Shown here in pieces: positions 22,187 to 33,773 of a stretch of DNA of 64,000 nucleotides. The translations under genes and the position numbers were made by a program. The stretch is from positions 354,363 to 418,362 of the forward strand of contig ML986598.1 of assembly GCA_010094045.1 (NCBI GenBank). Direction: 5' to 3'. Every line of letters starts with the position of its first letter. Within the stretch, counting starts at the first letter, position 1. Under the pieces are notes generated by a model. The model searched no databases and was not told where the DNA came from. It saw only the letters and a list, made by a program, of their open reading frames with translations. The stretch is from Lojkania enalia. Lineage: Eukaryota; Ascomycota; Dothideomycetes; Pleosporales.

Positions 22187-25100
22187 ATGCATAACGGCGC
22201 ATCTTCGAGCGCTCCTGCCCATGCTGTCCCCCCGCAGGCGAAGCCTATACGCTTCGTCACCAACCACGATGGACCGTATGCGAAGCGGCGGCGGATCAAC
22301 TCGGCCTGCCTGACCTGTCGCCGCAAGAAGACACGCTGCTCAGGTTTGCTAGCACCCATATCGAGGAAATGGCAATGGCATCGCTCACTGACGGGTGGTT
22401 GTAGGCGAGCGGCCTATCTGCGGGACCTGTAAACAGAACAAGCATGAATGCGCCGGCTACGGGAATGACAACGACACCAATTCGTCTACCAGCCCGCACG
22501 AAGGGCCCAAGGACGGCAAGAAGAGTGCGGGTGCTCCTCGTCGCGAGGGCTGTGCCGCCAGCAATGTGCCGCCGCGCACCCCGACCCTCGAGGCTGCTCC
22601 CCAGCTGCCCCGGCCGCACATGCCGCATACGTCCTCGAGCAACTCGGACGACTCCTTCCGCCGCGCATCCAGAGACGGTACGGGCGATCATGGTATGCCA
22701 TCCCTCACTCCACTTAGGCTTGTAGCTATACAGCTGGCGTTTGCTAATCGAGACGTAGCGAACCATGCGTTGAGCCTGAGCGCCCGCAATCGAATGCCCT
22801 ACTTCCGCTACTTTGGGCCGACCGCCATCATGCCCGGATTCAAGCAGATGGTCGTCAAGGTCCGGGGGAAGCAGCATGGCACCGGCCACACGACCTCTGA
22901 CCGTATGTTCCAACGTGTTGCCCCTTGCTACTCTGCTAATCATGAACCAGCACTCGACTCTTCCCCTGGTCAGCCCCCTTCCGTTGGGTCTCCTCCTGTC
23001 CCAGAGGCGCACACGCCGTTAGACATGCCCGTCTACGACTCGTCCGCCATGTCTCCGAGCCCCCTGATCACCCATCTCTGCAAGCTGTTCTTCGCTCACC
23101 TCGGCTGCAGCTTCCCATTTTTGCAGAAGGACCGTTTCATGCGCGATCTCGAAGAAAAGCAAGTCGATGCTATATTGGTGGATGCGGTTTGTGCATTGGC
23201 CGCGAGATTCTCCCACCATCCGCTTCTAGCCGGACCATCTGAACCCCAAAAGGACGGAGAAGGCGAGGCGCCGAAGATGGAGCCCTCGGAATTTGGCCAA
23301 GCTTTCGCACAAAGGGCGAAATCAGCCATTCCTGATAGTTTCCCTTGTCCAAGCGTTGCTGTGGTCCAGGCCGCGCTCCTGCTAGCGTACGATGAGTTCG
23401 GAGCAAGTCGGGATAGTGGCCTATGGATGTACCTAGGCATAGCCATTCGCATGGCCCAGGATCTCGGCATGCAAACGTTGGAAGGTCTTAAATATGAAGG
23501 CCGGGATGGTCCGACGCCAAAGTCGGTTAAGACTTCCCCAAATGGACACGCGGAAAATACTCAGAAATTCCCTCAAGTACCGCGCAGACAAAGTGCCGAT
23601 CCTACCATTGAGGAACTACGAGCCGTTGAGCGGGAGAGACTTGACACATTCTGGGCCATTTTCTTCCTCGACCGAGTAATTTCTTCGGGAACGGGCCGCC
23701 CTGTCACGCTCCGTGACAAGGACATCGAAATCTCGTTTCCCTCCCTCGACACTGTGGATGCCGCTTCGGGATGGCCGTTGCCCTTCCCTGCACTCATACG
23801 GATCGTACATCTCTATGGGAGAGTGACTGATTTGCTGAACGGCATCAAGGAAAACTCTGACATGACCGACGAACTTCGAAAACAGCTTGACACTCTGGAA
23901 TATCATCTAACAGAAATCTACCAAAATCTCTCGCCAAAACTTCATTTTAATGCAATCAATTTCCAGAGCTATGTCAAGATCAATCAAGGAACAAACTTCC
24001 TACTTCTCCACTGCTGGTTCCATACACTCATTGTGCTTCTGCATCAACCGACGCTGCTGAAGCCCTTCGAGGGTAGCGCGCAGGCCATCCCTAGCAACAG
24101 CCGAGAACTTTCAATGTCCTCTGCTAAGACAGTCGCGGACATATTAGCATTTACAGAACTGATTGACGCAAAAACAGGAGTCGGGAACCCTTTCACTAGG
24201 TCGGTTGTCCAACTAATATTTCCGTATGTCGCTAATAGGCACTAGTCAACCCATTTACATTGCAGCCTGCGCATTTCTCAAGGAAACCGCTCTGCATTCG
24301 GCATCGTCGAACCCGCATTCTCGACCGTCGAGTCGTGGCTCGACCTACGACCGCGATATAATCGAACCTGAGAAGCCTTCACTAGACCATATGAAGTTTG
24401 AAAAGCATCTTCTCCCACCTAATGGCGATCGAGATCGATCTAATCATGCACATGACACAGAAAAACAATCTACTAATAAGCACACCTTACTTGCCTCTGC
24501 TGCAAATCAGAACTACCAGCGCTGTTACCGGGCTCTCAAGTCTCTCGAAACGTACTGGTCGGGCGTAAAGTACATCCTCACTGTTTTAGATCAGAAAGCC
24601 AAAGGCGTTGTAGACCCCTTGCTCTACACTCGGGAGGAGATGGAGAGTGCATTGGAGGCGCCACGGCCGGAGCCCTCATTTACAAGCCCGGGCTGGCGAC
24701 GCAAACTAAGCTGGGGCACGTATTTGACTGCACAAAACCTCAGCGATGAGAATGCTGCCAAGATGCCAGCCGTGCTTCGCAACAAGGGCGCACGTACCCC
24801 GACAATACCTGGCTCTCCGATGGCGTATCCAAGCCAAGGCAAGTTTTGAACTTTTTTTTGCAAGCGAGCGCATGCTGACCTTGATAGCTATCGGCTGGTC
24901 ACTCACCGGTACGATGAATTCACCGTCCACTAATGTTGCCGTCATGTATCCAGCCGATAATCCTCGTGAGACCAAATCATCGGTAGTTGAAAGCACCCAG
25001 CCCTCGATTGCTTCAGTGCTCTCAAACCCTCCAACAAGCACGCCTCCCATCGATCCTCGTATCAAATACGAACCGAATTCTAAGCCTCTCCCTTCACCAT

Positions 25101-25561
25101 CTACCTTTACTCTCCCGACTCCGGCACAACAGCCCTTCGATCCATCATCGATGCCTCCTCCACCTCCCAACAGCACATTCAATCCCATTCCGACCCCAGA
25201 TCCCGTCCTCGTATCCGACGCAGACCTTCTTCTGAATCTCCACTCGCCCTTTTCCGCGGGTTCGCCGAATGCGGCCCGACTCCCTCAGTTCAGGGCTTCT
25301 AATACATCCGTACCTAGCGCTGCTCCACAGGAGGTCTCGCCGAACGCATTTGGCAACTATCCCACACCGGATGGAGCTGCACTGGCATTCCCAGACATGG
25401 TCATCGACACCCAAGATATCGATATGTCTGTTCTAGGACAGGACATGATGCCTTGGGATCTAGAGTACCTGCCACATGATATGATCAACTTCTACGAGGA
25501 TCCTAGCGGCTTTGTTGGCGATCCTGGAGGGACAGAAACAAGGAATCCAGCCGGGATGTAA
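22187..25561 (+). CDS. Zn2Cys6 fungal-specific transcription factor, six exons proposed
   Basis: Proposed exons are 22187-22343, 22405-22692, 22759-22902, 22951-24199, 24246-24838 and 24888-25561, giving 1034 residues. The first splice completes the binuclear cluster, spaced C-x2-C-x6-C-x6-C-x2-C-x6-C (residues 41 to about 71), preceded by KRRR. A middle block MPYFRYFGPTAIMPGFKQ and the fungal-trans region (from LITHLCKLFFAHLG through CALAARFS) follow; the C-terminus is Pro/Ser-rich and acidic, like an activation domain. Introns 22693-22758 and 22903-22950 have no stop and lengths divisible by three; they are called from GTATGC/GTATGT donors, GCTAAT branch sites and non-conserved translation. 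Intron 24839-24887 uses a GC donor (AAG|GCAAGT). The gene acts in the nucleus; its targets are unknown. Confidence 0.88.
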
Positions 25562-26776
25562 ATCTCGGTCATGTGCGGTTTGAGTGTAAATGTGTGGGAT
25601 TGGCGATATGGCGGCGTTTTTGTTGTGGTCTATCTAGTTTGTTCCTTTGTAGTCATTATCGCGTTCGATTTAGCGGCAGATACTCGGAGCAACGAATTTT
25701 GGCCTAATTTTTTGGTTTTGGCCGCATATGGTTGGAGGTGGGATACTTTGCAGTTATTGACTGTGTGGGTGTGAGTGTATTTTTGCTGTCTTTTACCCGG
25801 TTTTGACGCGATGGAAAAGGGAATTTGCAATTCGGCTACTTGTTTTAGTCTTAATGGTTGATATCCTGGATGACTGGTGGGCGTTACCTTGTTTGGGATT
25901 TATGTGGCTATTTTCTGGGATTGAATGAAATGATTTATTGTGTGTTTGCATCCTCCATATTGTAATGCGGTACGTTGTGATGTTGGGTGTGTTGGTCGTG
26001 CGTTGGCGTCCATCATGGACGCGCATGGCTTGTGAGGACTTGGCGGTTGGATATGTGTGGTGTGGATTAGATTTGGCTCTGATGAGGGGGTGGAGGTGGA
26101 GCGGGTTAGGAAGGGGTGGATGGAGTTTCTCCACTGCGATAGGATGTGATTCGAGGGGCTGGCATGTGTGAGAGATATATGTCCGTGTTCGAATACCTAA
26201 GGTGCTAAATATAATTGGACCAGAATGTATGGCTAAGCGTAGGTGCGGGTTCTCATACAGGAGCAATCTGCGGACCGGTTGTAGACGGCTTTCACATTTG
26301 AATAATCGGGGGATAGGACCTATCTATACTACGGTGTTTTATTTTTATTTGGCGAGGGGGAAGGGAAGTGGACATCTGGATACGAATGTAGGGATATGGT
26401 GATGTGTGGACAAGCGGATGGTGAATGACTGGTGCTAGTGCGAGTTCGATAGGAGGAGGGGAGTGAGGAAGACCCTGTTTTATTGGGAAGTGGTAGGGTT
26501 GAAGGGAGGATACAGAGGTTAGATCTTTAGTGTGCTTGTGATGGGGGTTGAGTGTAGAGGGTGCCTCAGACAGGTTTGACGCATCAATGAGGTTAGTGGG
26601 TTATATGGTTTACAACGCTTCGATGGCTTTAGTGATCCAGTTGATCGAAATTATGATAATACATTAAGCACTAAGCCCAGATTTATAGGCTATGTAAATC
26701 CCGAACGTGGGGTAATTGGGAACATGGGCTACGTACGGCTGTATATACTACAAGAGAGGGGATGGGCCCATGTGTC
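25562..26776. other. Intergenic between convergent regulators
   Basis: 1.2 kb between the 3' ends of the Zn2Cys6 and homeodomain genes. The plus strand is rich in G and T (many TGTG and GGTGG runs), with no coding frame of interest. It probably holds both 3' untranslated regions. Confidence 0.5.
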
Positions 26777-29700
26777 CTACTGAGATTGCCTAAACGCGTC
26801 GGTGAAATCTCCGCTTGGGCTGAACTGCCAGGCACCGTTGGGCAAGGTGTGATCTTCTAACATATTGAAGTATCCGTTCATGTCGACATAGTCGCTACCG
26901 TTGAGCGGGAAGTTGGGATCAAGTGACGTGTTTTGCTGGATGGAGGGGATGTAGGAGAAATTCGAGTCGTAGCCGGAGTCCGGTGAGTCGGAAGCAGATG
27001 TACTTTCTATGAGGGGACAATCAGTATGCTGGAGGTTTGCGGAGGAGGATGTAGTATGGGATAATTTTGTTGCGGTAGTTGAATAGAGGGTGGGCGCGAT
27101 TGATAGGAGGGAGTCGAAATCGGGAAACGCTGGGTCAATCGATGTCACTGGTCCTTGCGAAAACGATGATGGGTTAGCCGTGTTCATTGTGGCGAGCGAT
27201 GTTTCGGTATTCCCAGGTCCTTCGGTGCCTTGAAACATTGATACAAGTTGTATCTGGCACTCCTTGACGATGTCGACGAGTCGCTCCTTTAGCTTCTCTT
27301 CTAGAGGCTGCGCCTCCTGCTCGACCACTACTTCAAGTGTTCGGCGAACGAGACGTGGGAGTTCAAGGCGCGAAAATTCTTGGAAGCGGGCAACGTTTGA
27401 AGTTTCTGAAGGCGTGGTAGATAATCCTTGAGGATGATATTCGATATCTGGAGCGGAGTTAACTGTACAGCTCCGTAATCAGGCAAGGTTGATGACTTAC
27501 ATGGGGATGGCATGTCTGTCTCATCATCATCCGGGAACAGGATCCTGTAGACGCTATTCCATTTCTCTTCTTCAGATAGAGACACTTGAGCTCTCTTTTT
27601 ACTCTTTAATTTTCGTTCTTGGTCTTTATCGAACCCTTCTAATGGCACTTGTTCTCGCACCTCACAGCCTCGAGGGTCCCGCTGATGTTCGCGGAGGGAT
27701 GGCTCGTTGGGGAAAATCGAGCAGCATCGATTGCACTGAATAGGAAGTAAATGCCTTCGATAGAGATGTTCCCTTTCTTTTGTTAGCGCCGCTTGAGAGA
27801 CGCACTAGTCGGAGTGAGCACTTACTTTAGTCGTGCGACGGTATTAAACCCTGGATCCCGGCACGATGTAAAAGTCTGGTGACGCCCTGGATTGCGCTTA
27901 TAGTAGGGACATGCAAATCTTAGTTCCAGACTGCCAACTCTGCTATGCGTCTTGAAATCGGGCTTTCGACGCTTGTTTGGGTCGTCTCCATTGTCCCGGT
28001 TATCCCTAGGCTGTCGTGAACCACCACCGCTTAAACTCCTCTTGCGTGATATAGATGAAGAATTGATAGAATTTGAGTCCAGAGACGAGGAATATGAGTA
28101 TGCACTAGAAGACCCACTGGTACCACCTCCGCCGTGGCACGTTTGGACAGGTGGTAACAGCTGGCTTAGGTGTGAGGCCAACCGCTGATTGAACAGGCGA
28201 TGGAATTCTTTCATGATACTATCTACTAGTTGTTGCTTGACTGGCGATAGCACAGGTTGGACTCCGATGGCGTCCGTATCACTTTGTGGTGAAGAGGCGC
28301 CGGCATCTTCTGTCCAATCCGTCTCTTCATCAGAATTCCGAATGCCATTCGATGAGGTTAGTGAGAGGCACCGAGAGGATGCCGTTATTTCAGCTATGTC
28401 TGCTTCTTCTCCTTGACTATCAGCCGTCTCTATTGCGTATAAATTTCCTAGACGGGGAGATTGCAAGGTGCTTCCGTTAGCATTTGTTGTCCTGGCGAGA
28501 AGCATGCCATTTTTAGTCAGATGAGTATTGCCAATATTGTATTCGGATTGCTGGTAAAAGGGAGCGGATGCTTCCATATAGAGTTGATTGTCATCCTTTC
28601 TGTCACTATTCGTAGCTTGGGTGCTAGCTAAATCTGAACATGAAAATTAATTTGAGACTAGATTGGGGTTCCAAAGCGAAACTTACATCGTTCTCTAATT
28701 GTATGAATTCTGAGATGCCTTCGCCATCGGGTATCAGAAGTGAATGTCTCTTTGCAGACAAAACATTCAAGATGCCCACTAATCTGAACATCATCTGGCT
28801 TTGGCGCATGTGTGCGAACTGACTCATAATGTGGACTCCCATGGGAAAAGGAAGGATCAATAGGGTTAGAAGTTTTCTTATGAGAGTCCCCATCCAATGT
28901 AAAATTTCTGGGAGGATCCGCTGTGCTTTCTCCTTGTTTTGCGACCTGTTTGTTATTTCGCTGTCCAGAATTACGGGTAGCTATATCGGTGACTTGTCGA
29001 AGGATACATCCCAAGAGATGCTCGTACAGTCCTTGCGGGTCGAATGGTTCGGAACACAGTGAGCAAGCGGCTATAGGCTGGCCTTCTATTGGGTTTCTGA
29101 CTCTCTTGATGGTGCCGGTGTTGTAGAGTTCTTCTGCCTGCCCCAGACATATCAATTCTACCCCATGCAATCTCCTGAGATGTCGAATGAAACTATCGCT
29201 CGTGTAGCGCCTTTCTGCGCAAATGCCCCCCTCACCACAAAATCCGCAAGTCAGTGTGCCTTCGAAATGAAGACTCACGTGTCTCATCTTGTCATACGGA
29301 TTAACAAACCCCTTTTTGTGAAACACGCAGGTGGCAACTGGGCATTTCTCAATATGCACCTGATGCGTGAGCATATGTGCCTTAAGGTCCTTAAATATCC
29401 TATTACAGGAAGACAGAGGGCACCGCCCTGCGCAATCATCATCGTATAACCGAGTTGATCTGGTGGATGAATTGCGACTGCTCACAGTGCTGTTACTTGT
29501 AAATGTAAGAGTGGGGCACTCTTCTTCTGGAGACGAAGCTACTGAAGGGGAGTCGGATTCCGCTCGCTCGAGGGGACTCCGGAGTACCGCATCGTTAAGA
29601 TTATCATGGCTTTTAGGCTTACTATCCTGCTTCTCTTTGGCTCTTCTGTTTTGAAACCAGTTCTTGAACTTGTTAGCAATGAAGGAATCCACTTCTGAAA

Positions 29701-30237
29701 GAGACCACTGACGTTGACCTTATTAATAGAGACTCCGAGTGTATTTGCAAGCTCCTTCTTTGCAGCCATGCCTGGTTTATTATGATGCTGGAAACGGGCC
29801 TCAAGGATGCTGTGCTGCTGTTTGGCGAATCGAAATTTGATCATTGAATCATAACAATCTGTATGTGACGATTGCGGAGTGGTAGAGGCCGTGGAGTCAG
29901 GGTTCAGTGGCCTAGGCACAATAAGAGTAGTCGACTCAGCATCTAGGAATTGAAGCTCTGGAGATTCTGCGCCGATAATAATTGGTTCGGAACCGCTTGC
30001 GATTGCTTCGTCTCCCCGGCTCGTTAATATCCGCCACGAAGTCCTCGGAGAAGCATCGACGCCTTTCGCACTGGCATTCCGCTGAGCGACCGCTGCTTCG
30101 AGTAGCTCCCGACAGCTTTCGCGAAGATTGTTATCCATAATGGTAGATCTCGAGTTATGATCAGCCATTAGGAGCTTCGCATAGGTGGTGTATATCGGAA
30201 TGGATGATGGTACACGGGATAAGTATGCTGTACTCAA
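26777..30237 (-). CDS. Homeodomain plus C2H2 zinc-finger transcription factor, five exons
   Basis: Exons are 30237-29713, 29662-28687, 28633-27826, 27772-27501 and 27447-26777 (introns 50-53 bases), giving 1083 residues. The homeodomain (about 132-188) is split by intron 1, and the splice restores LGVSINKVN|NWFQNRRAKEKQ. Exon 2 encodes several C2H2-like units (CPLSSCNRIF...H, CGFCGEGG...H, CFVCKETF...H). Splice 3 builds the fungal RLKEHLYRRH zinc-finger block between CPYYKRNPGRH and CNRCCSIF. The C-terminal half contains ELPRLVRRTLEVVVEQE and an acidic Ser-rich tail. All five exons join in phase, so this is one gene rather than several. It is a nuclear regulator of unknown targets. The start could also be one of two later ATGs (30168 or 30138). 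Confidence 0.88.
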
Positions 30238-31523
30238 TGGCAGCTGGAAACAGCAAAGAAGGACCGAAGCCGAAAATTAGGATTTGCTTGACCTAATGAT
30301 GGCACCTTACGATTAAAATCCGACCATTTGCGCGCACGCAGCTGAAGCTCGCAAGTGCGCAAAATGCTATTCCTGATGTAGCCAAATATAGCTCCAATCA
30401 CATCCCGTCAAGGGCCCGTCAGGCCAAAAAACTTGCATAACTAGTCAGCCACACGCTAGGCAGCCATCGCCAAGATGGTTGGGATCAAGTTGTTTCAGAC
30501 AAAGGAACGAGTCTAGAATGAGAAGTATGACGAAATACATTGATATTGCGGTACGGCGTTTTGATCTGATGGTAGGCTAAGTGGAGGAGCGGCGGGTTTC
30601 GACTCCTATCCTAATAATTAATTGCACCCTTGCAATGTCTCCGGACAGGCGGCATAATCACGTGACTACAGGCTGTACGCAGCGATGGTTTCATTATCAC
30701 AATTATGATACGGCAAGAATGAGTTCGAGAACTGGTTGACATTAGTTTCTTGACCGTCGTAGATATTGTGCTGTTGCATTTTTTTCTTCCGCTTGACTCA
30801 ATCACACAGCCACACCTCGCACAGCTACAGCTTGAATTTGCGTAACATTAAGATCTTGTACGGAATACCCTCAAAGATATTCCTGTATCGCAGGCGAAAT
30901 CCACTTTAACAATGGGATCCAACGAACTTGACACGAAGTAGAGGAATACCTAGCACATATCCACGTGCCGCGCTAAACTGCGGCTGAAACTGTGGACATC
31001 TCAACCGGCTGTGCAATACTAATATCGGACCACTACGGACTCGCCCGTTTGCCATTTCAGTCAAACAAATCCGGGGAAATTTTCATTGCTTATAATTTCC
31101 TTTCTTTTAAGAAAACGCGATTTTGAACGTGTAAGCAGGAGGGAGTGGAGACTGTATAGGGTGGTATAGATAGATGTATTGATGAGGTCCCTTGACCTCT
31201 CGGTCAAGGTACGGTGAGGGAATATATAGTACATGAGACTGCTTAGTCAAGGGCTGCACAGCTGACCAGGCACGTGACCTGAGCTTACAGAACGGCCTTG
31301 GTTGGAATCTTACCCTGACATGAGAACATCCTTCATCACTGTGCTTTCTACCCTAGTAACTTCGTCACCCGCTGTGGGTAACTGAATGATCGGTAAACCT
31401 TACGCTACCAAGCATTTATAAAAGTTATTAGTCCATATTGCTGGACATAGCAATTGACGAATCTTCCCTTGGCGATCCGGTACGCGACGCCTTTTTAGGA
31501 GAGCGAAAGAAAAGAAAGAATCA
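30238..31523. other. Intergenic stretch with a solo-LTR-like insertion
   Basis: About 1.3 kb between the divergent homeodomain and HET genes. It contains the insertion at 31130-31289 and otherwise no coding frame with a domain. Both promoters should lie here. Confidence 0.5.
31130..31289. mobile_element. Solo-LTR-like insertion, copy 2 (160 bp)
   Basis: Same element as 7001-7172: it starts TGTAAGCAGG, ends GAGCTTACA, and shares most of the interior (for example GACTGTATAGGGTGG and GAGACTGCTTAGTCAAGGG). It is flanked by a perfect 5-bp duplication, GAACG, different from that of copy 1, so the two copies moved independently. An internal difference of about 12 bases and several transitions separate the copies. 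It ends 234 bases before the HET gene start, inside that gene's likely promoter. Confidence 0.82.
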
Positions 31524-33773
31524 GTGCAGAATTCTGCACTGCATATAAGCAGATTTTCAGAAGAGTCATCTAATATCAACTATGACATATCGTTGACTCG
31601 CTCTAAAGGAGCACCGTATTCTAGCAGCGGAATTTCTATTGCCTCACCGGCCGAAAGACCTGTTGAATCCCTCAAACCAAATCAAATTGGTCCTATAGTA
31701 AATAAATTTATCGAGAAAAGGCCCTGTCCCACCCAAAACGACATTAATTCTGGCTATCCTTGCACCTTAAAGGAGCTCCAAAGATGTTCCTCCTGCGGGT
31801 GTGTCTTCTGTGCTATCGTCCTACATTGCCTGCGCAGGAATTCGATCAGCGACGAGGAAATATTTCTGTACAAGGAATTGGAAGCGGATTCGGTCTTAAG
31901 GGCCAGGGTTAATAGGGGTAAAAGAGGTCCAGCGTCTAATTACGAAATATATTGCTTCTGTGCCGGTACGTGCTGGAATTAACTTTTTATCATAGTCTAA
32001 GCAAGGAAAACTCAAAGCGGTACAGATTCGATCTCGATGGATGCTCCAAGATCCCTGGCGAGGAATAGTTATCCTACTACCTTAATATCCTTGTTTGGGT
32101 CTCGTCCGGAAGTTTCAATAAGCAGCGGAATTACGAGCCCATGCATTTCACTTGTTAATTCATGGCCGAAAAAATGCATTGAAGAACATTCAATCTGCTC
32201 TTCCTCGATTTCATCTATGCAGAGCCAAATATTCGCACCAAAGAGGTTAATAGATGTCAGAGATGTTCCTCGTTTGTTCGACTTTGGGGAAATTACAGTC
32301 CTAGAAAAGTCCTACATTGCCCTCAGTCATTGTTGGGGAGGTCATCAAACGTACAAAACCGACAAAGCCTCACTAGCAAACAGAAAAATAAGCATGCCTT
32401 GGGCTGACATACCAAAGACATTCTTAGATGCTATTAGATTGACTCGTGCTTTAGGTTTCTCCTTTCTCTGGATAGATTCTTTGTGTATTGTTCAAGACGA
32501 CCCCGATGATTGGGCGCTAGAATCCTCTCGAATGGCTCACATTTACGCGAACTCAGTTCTCACAATTGCCGCAGCCGCCGCCAATAATGATGCGGTAGGA
32601 TTGTTCCACAATAGGAGGTTTCATAGAATACGTTCCTCTGAGCCTAAAGATGGTATCACGGTGAATATACGAAAAGACATTCATCGTGATTATGCGAGGC
32701 CTGGCCCTTTAGCCAAAAGGGGCTGGGTATTCCAGGAAAGGCTTCTTTCTCGACGTATTCTCTATTATGAAGAGCATGAAATGGTCTGGGAGTGTAGGAC
32801 TGAACAGCACTGTGAATGTGGGTCGGATCTGAAGCTCGCCAACTATAGGCCGAGCCTTCGCTCCAACATTCCCATTGAACCGAGATTTCAAGACCCATCG
32901 CCGCTCAATACCTACAATTTTACACATCCGAGCAAGACCGCCGCTGAGGCTTATGCTTGGTGGCGCAAATCCGTAGTACGGCAGTACTCGGTTTTAGATC
33001 TGACACTGGAAACGGACCGCCTGCCTGCTTTGTCTGGTTTGGCTACTACTATTCGGAGTATGACCAGAGATCAATACCTAGCAGGCCTCTGGGTATCCGA
33101 TTTATCACAAGGCTTACTCTGGACGCCTTTTCACCGTGCCGAAAACACTTATCGGCCTTCTAAGTCTCTGGTTCCTTCGAAGTATCTGGCCCCGTCCTGG
33201 TCCTGGGCATCACTAAATACTGATATTGTGTACGGCCGGTTCAATATGACAGAGTGGCTGATTAAGTTGCTCGACTACCGCATTGATATTCCAACAAAAG
33301 ACCCGACAGGCGCGGTGTCGGGCGGCTATATCCAAGTCCGTTGTCCCTTGTTTTCGATGATACAATCGACCGACGAATTGGCATGGAAAGCATTTAATTC
33401 GTACGAATGGACCGCATCATTCACAACACAAGAGGCTCATTGGACGGCCGTCATTCAGATGGACACTCCGTCCAAGCCAGTGAAAATCCGAGCGCAGGGA
33501 GGCTCGACCTGGACAATTGCACAAGCAAATGTATTCCCATCTAGATATGCTAGTGGCGACTTTACGTTCTTCCTTGCCCTAGTGGGTTTGAGGGCTGATG
33601 TGAAATACGGAAATGGAGTGAGTGCAGGAGGTCTCTTGTTGGCCCCTTCCGAAGATTCTCCCACATGTTTGTGTAGGGTTGGGTATTTCGATGCTCATTC
33701 AAGGGATGCCCGTAATAAGGTCAGGTACCTCTCTGCTCATCTGGGGACACTTATAAAAAGACCTACGCTTTGA
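31524..33773 (+). CDS. HET-domain protein, two exons
   Basis: Exons are 31524-31965 and 32026-33773 (intron 60 bases, GTACGT...TACAG), giving 729 residues. The N-terminal part has CSSCGCVFCAIV, a cysteine-rich motif usual before this class of HET domain. The HET domain spans about 242-395: YIALSHCWGG, then FLWIDSLCIVQDDPDDW, then ANSVLTIAAAAA and GLF. The stretch LAKRGWVFQERLLSRRIL follows, and near the end SKYLAPSWSWASL, the common C-terminal WSWAS motif. HET proteins act in vegetative incompatibility and related cell death. A second ATG at 32037 would drop the cysteine motif, so the spliced model is preferred. A solo-LTR-like insertion sits in its upstream region. Confidence 0.9.

Noticed and set aside
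21729..22313. 194-codon plus-strand frame overlapping the Zn2Cys6 start
   Set aside because: A shadow of GC-rich promoter sequence; the real frame is fixed by the binuclear cluster.
27489..27743. Plus-strand frames across 27489-29654
   Set aside because: Shadows of the five-exon homeodomain gene, which is supported by in-phase splices and zinc-finger motifs.
26777..30237. Two or more separate genes instead of one (homeodomain gene plus zinc-finger gene)
   Set aside because: Every intervening segment is a 50-53 base intron with in-phase GT-AG ends, and the joins rebuild conserved motifs.
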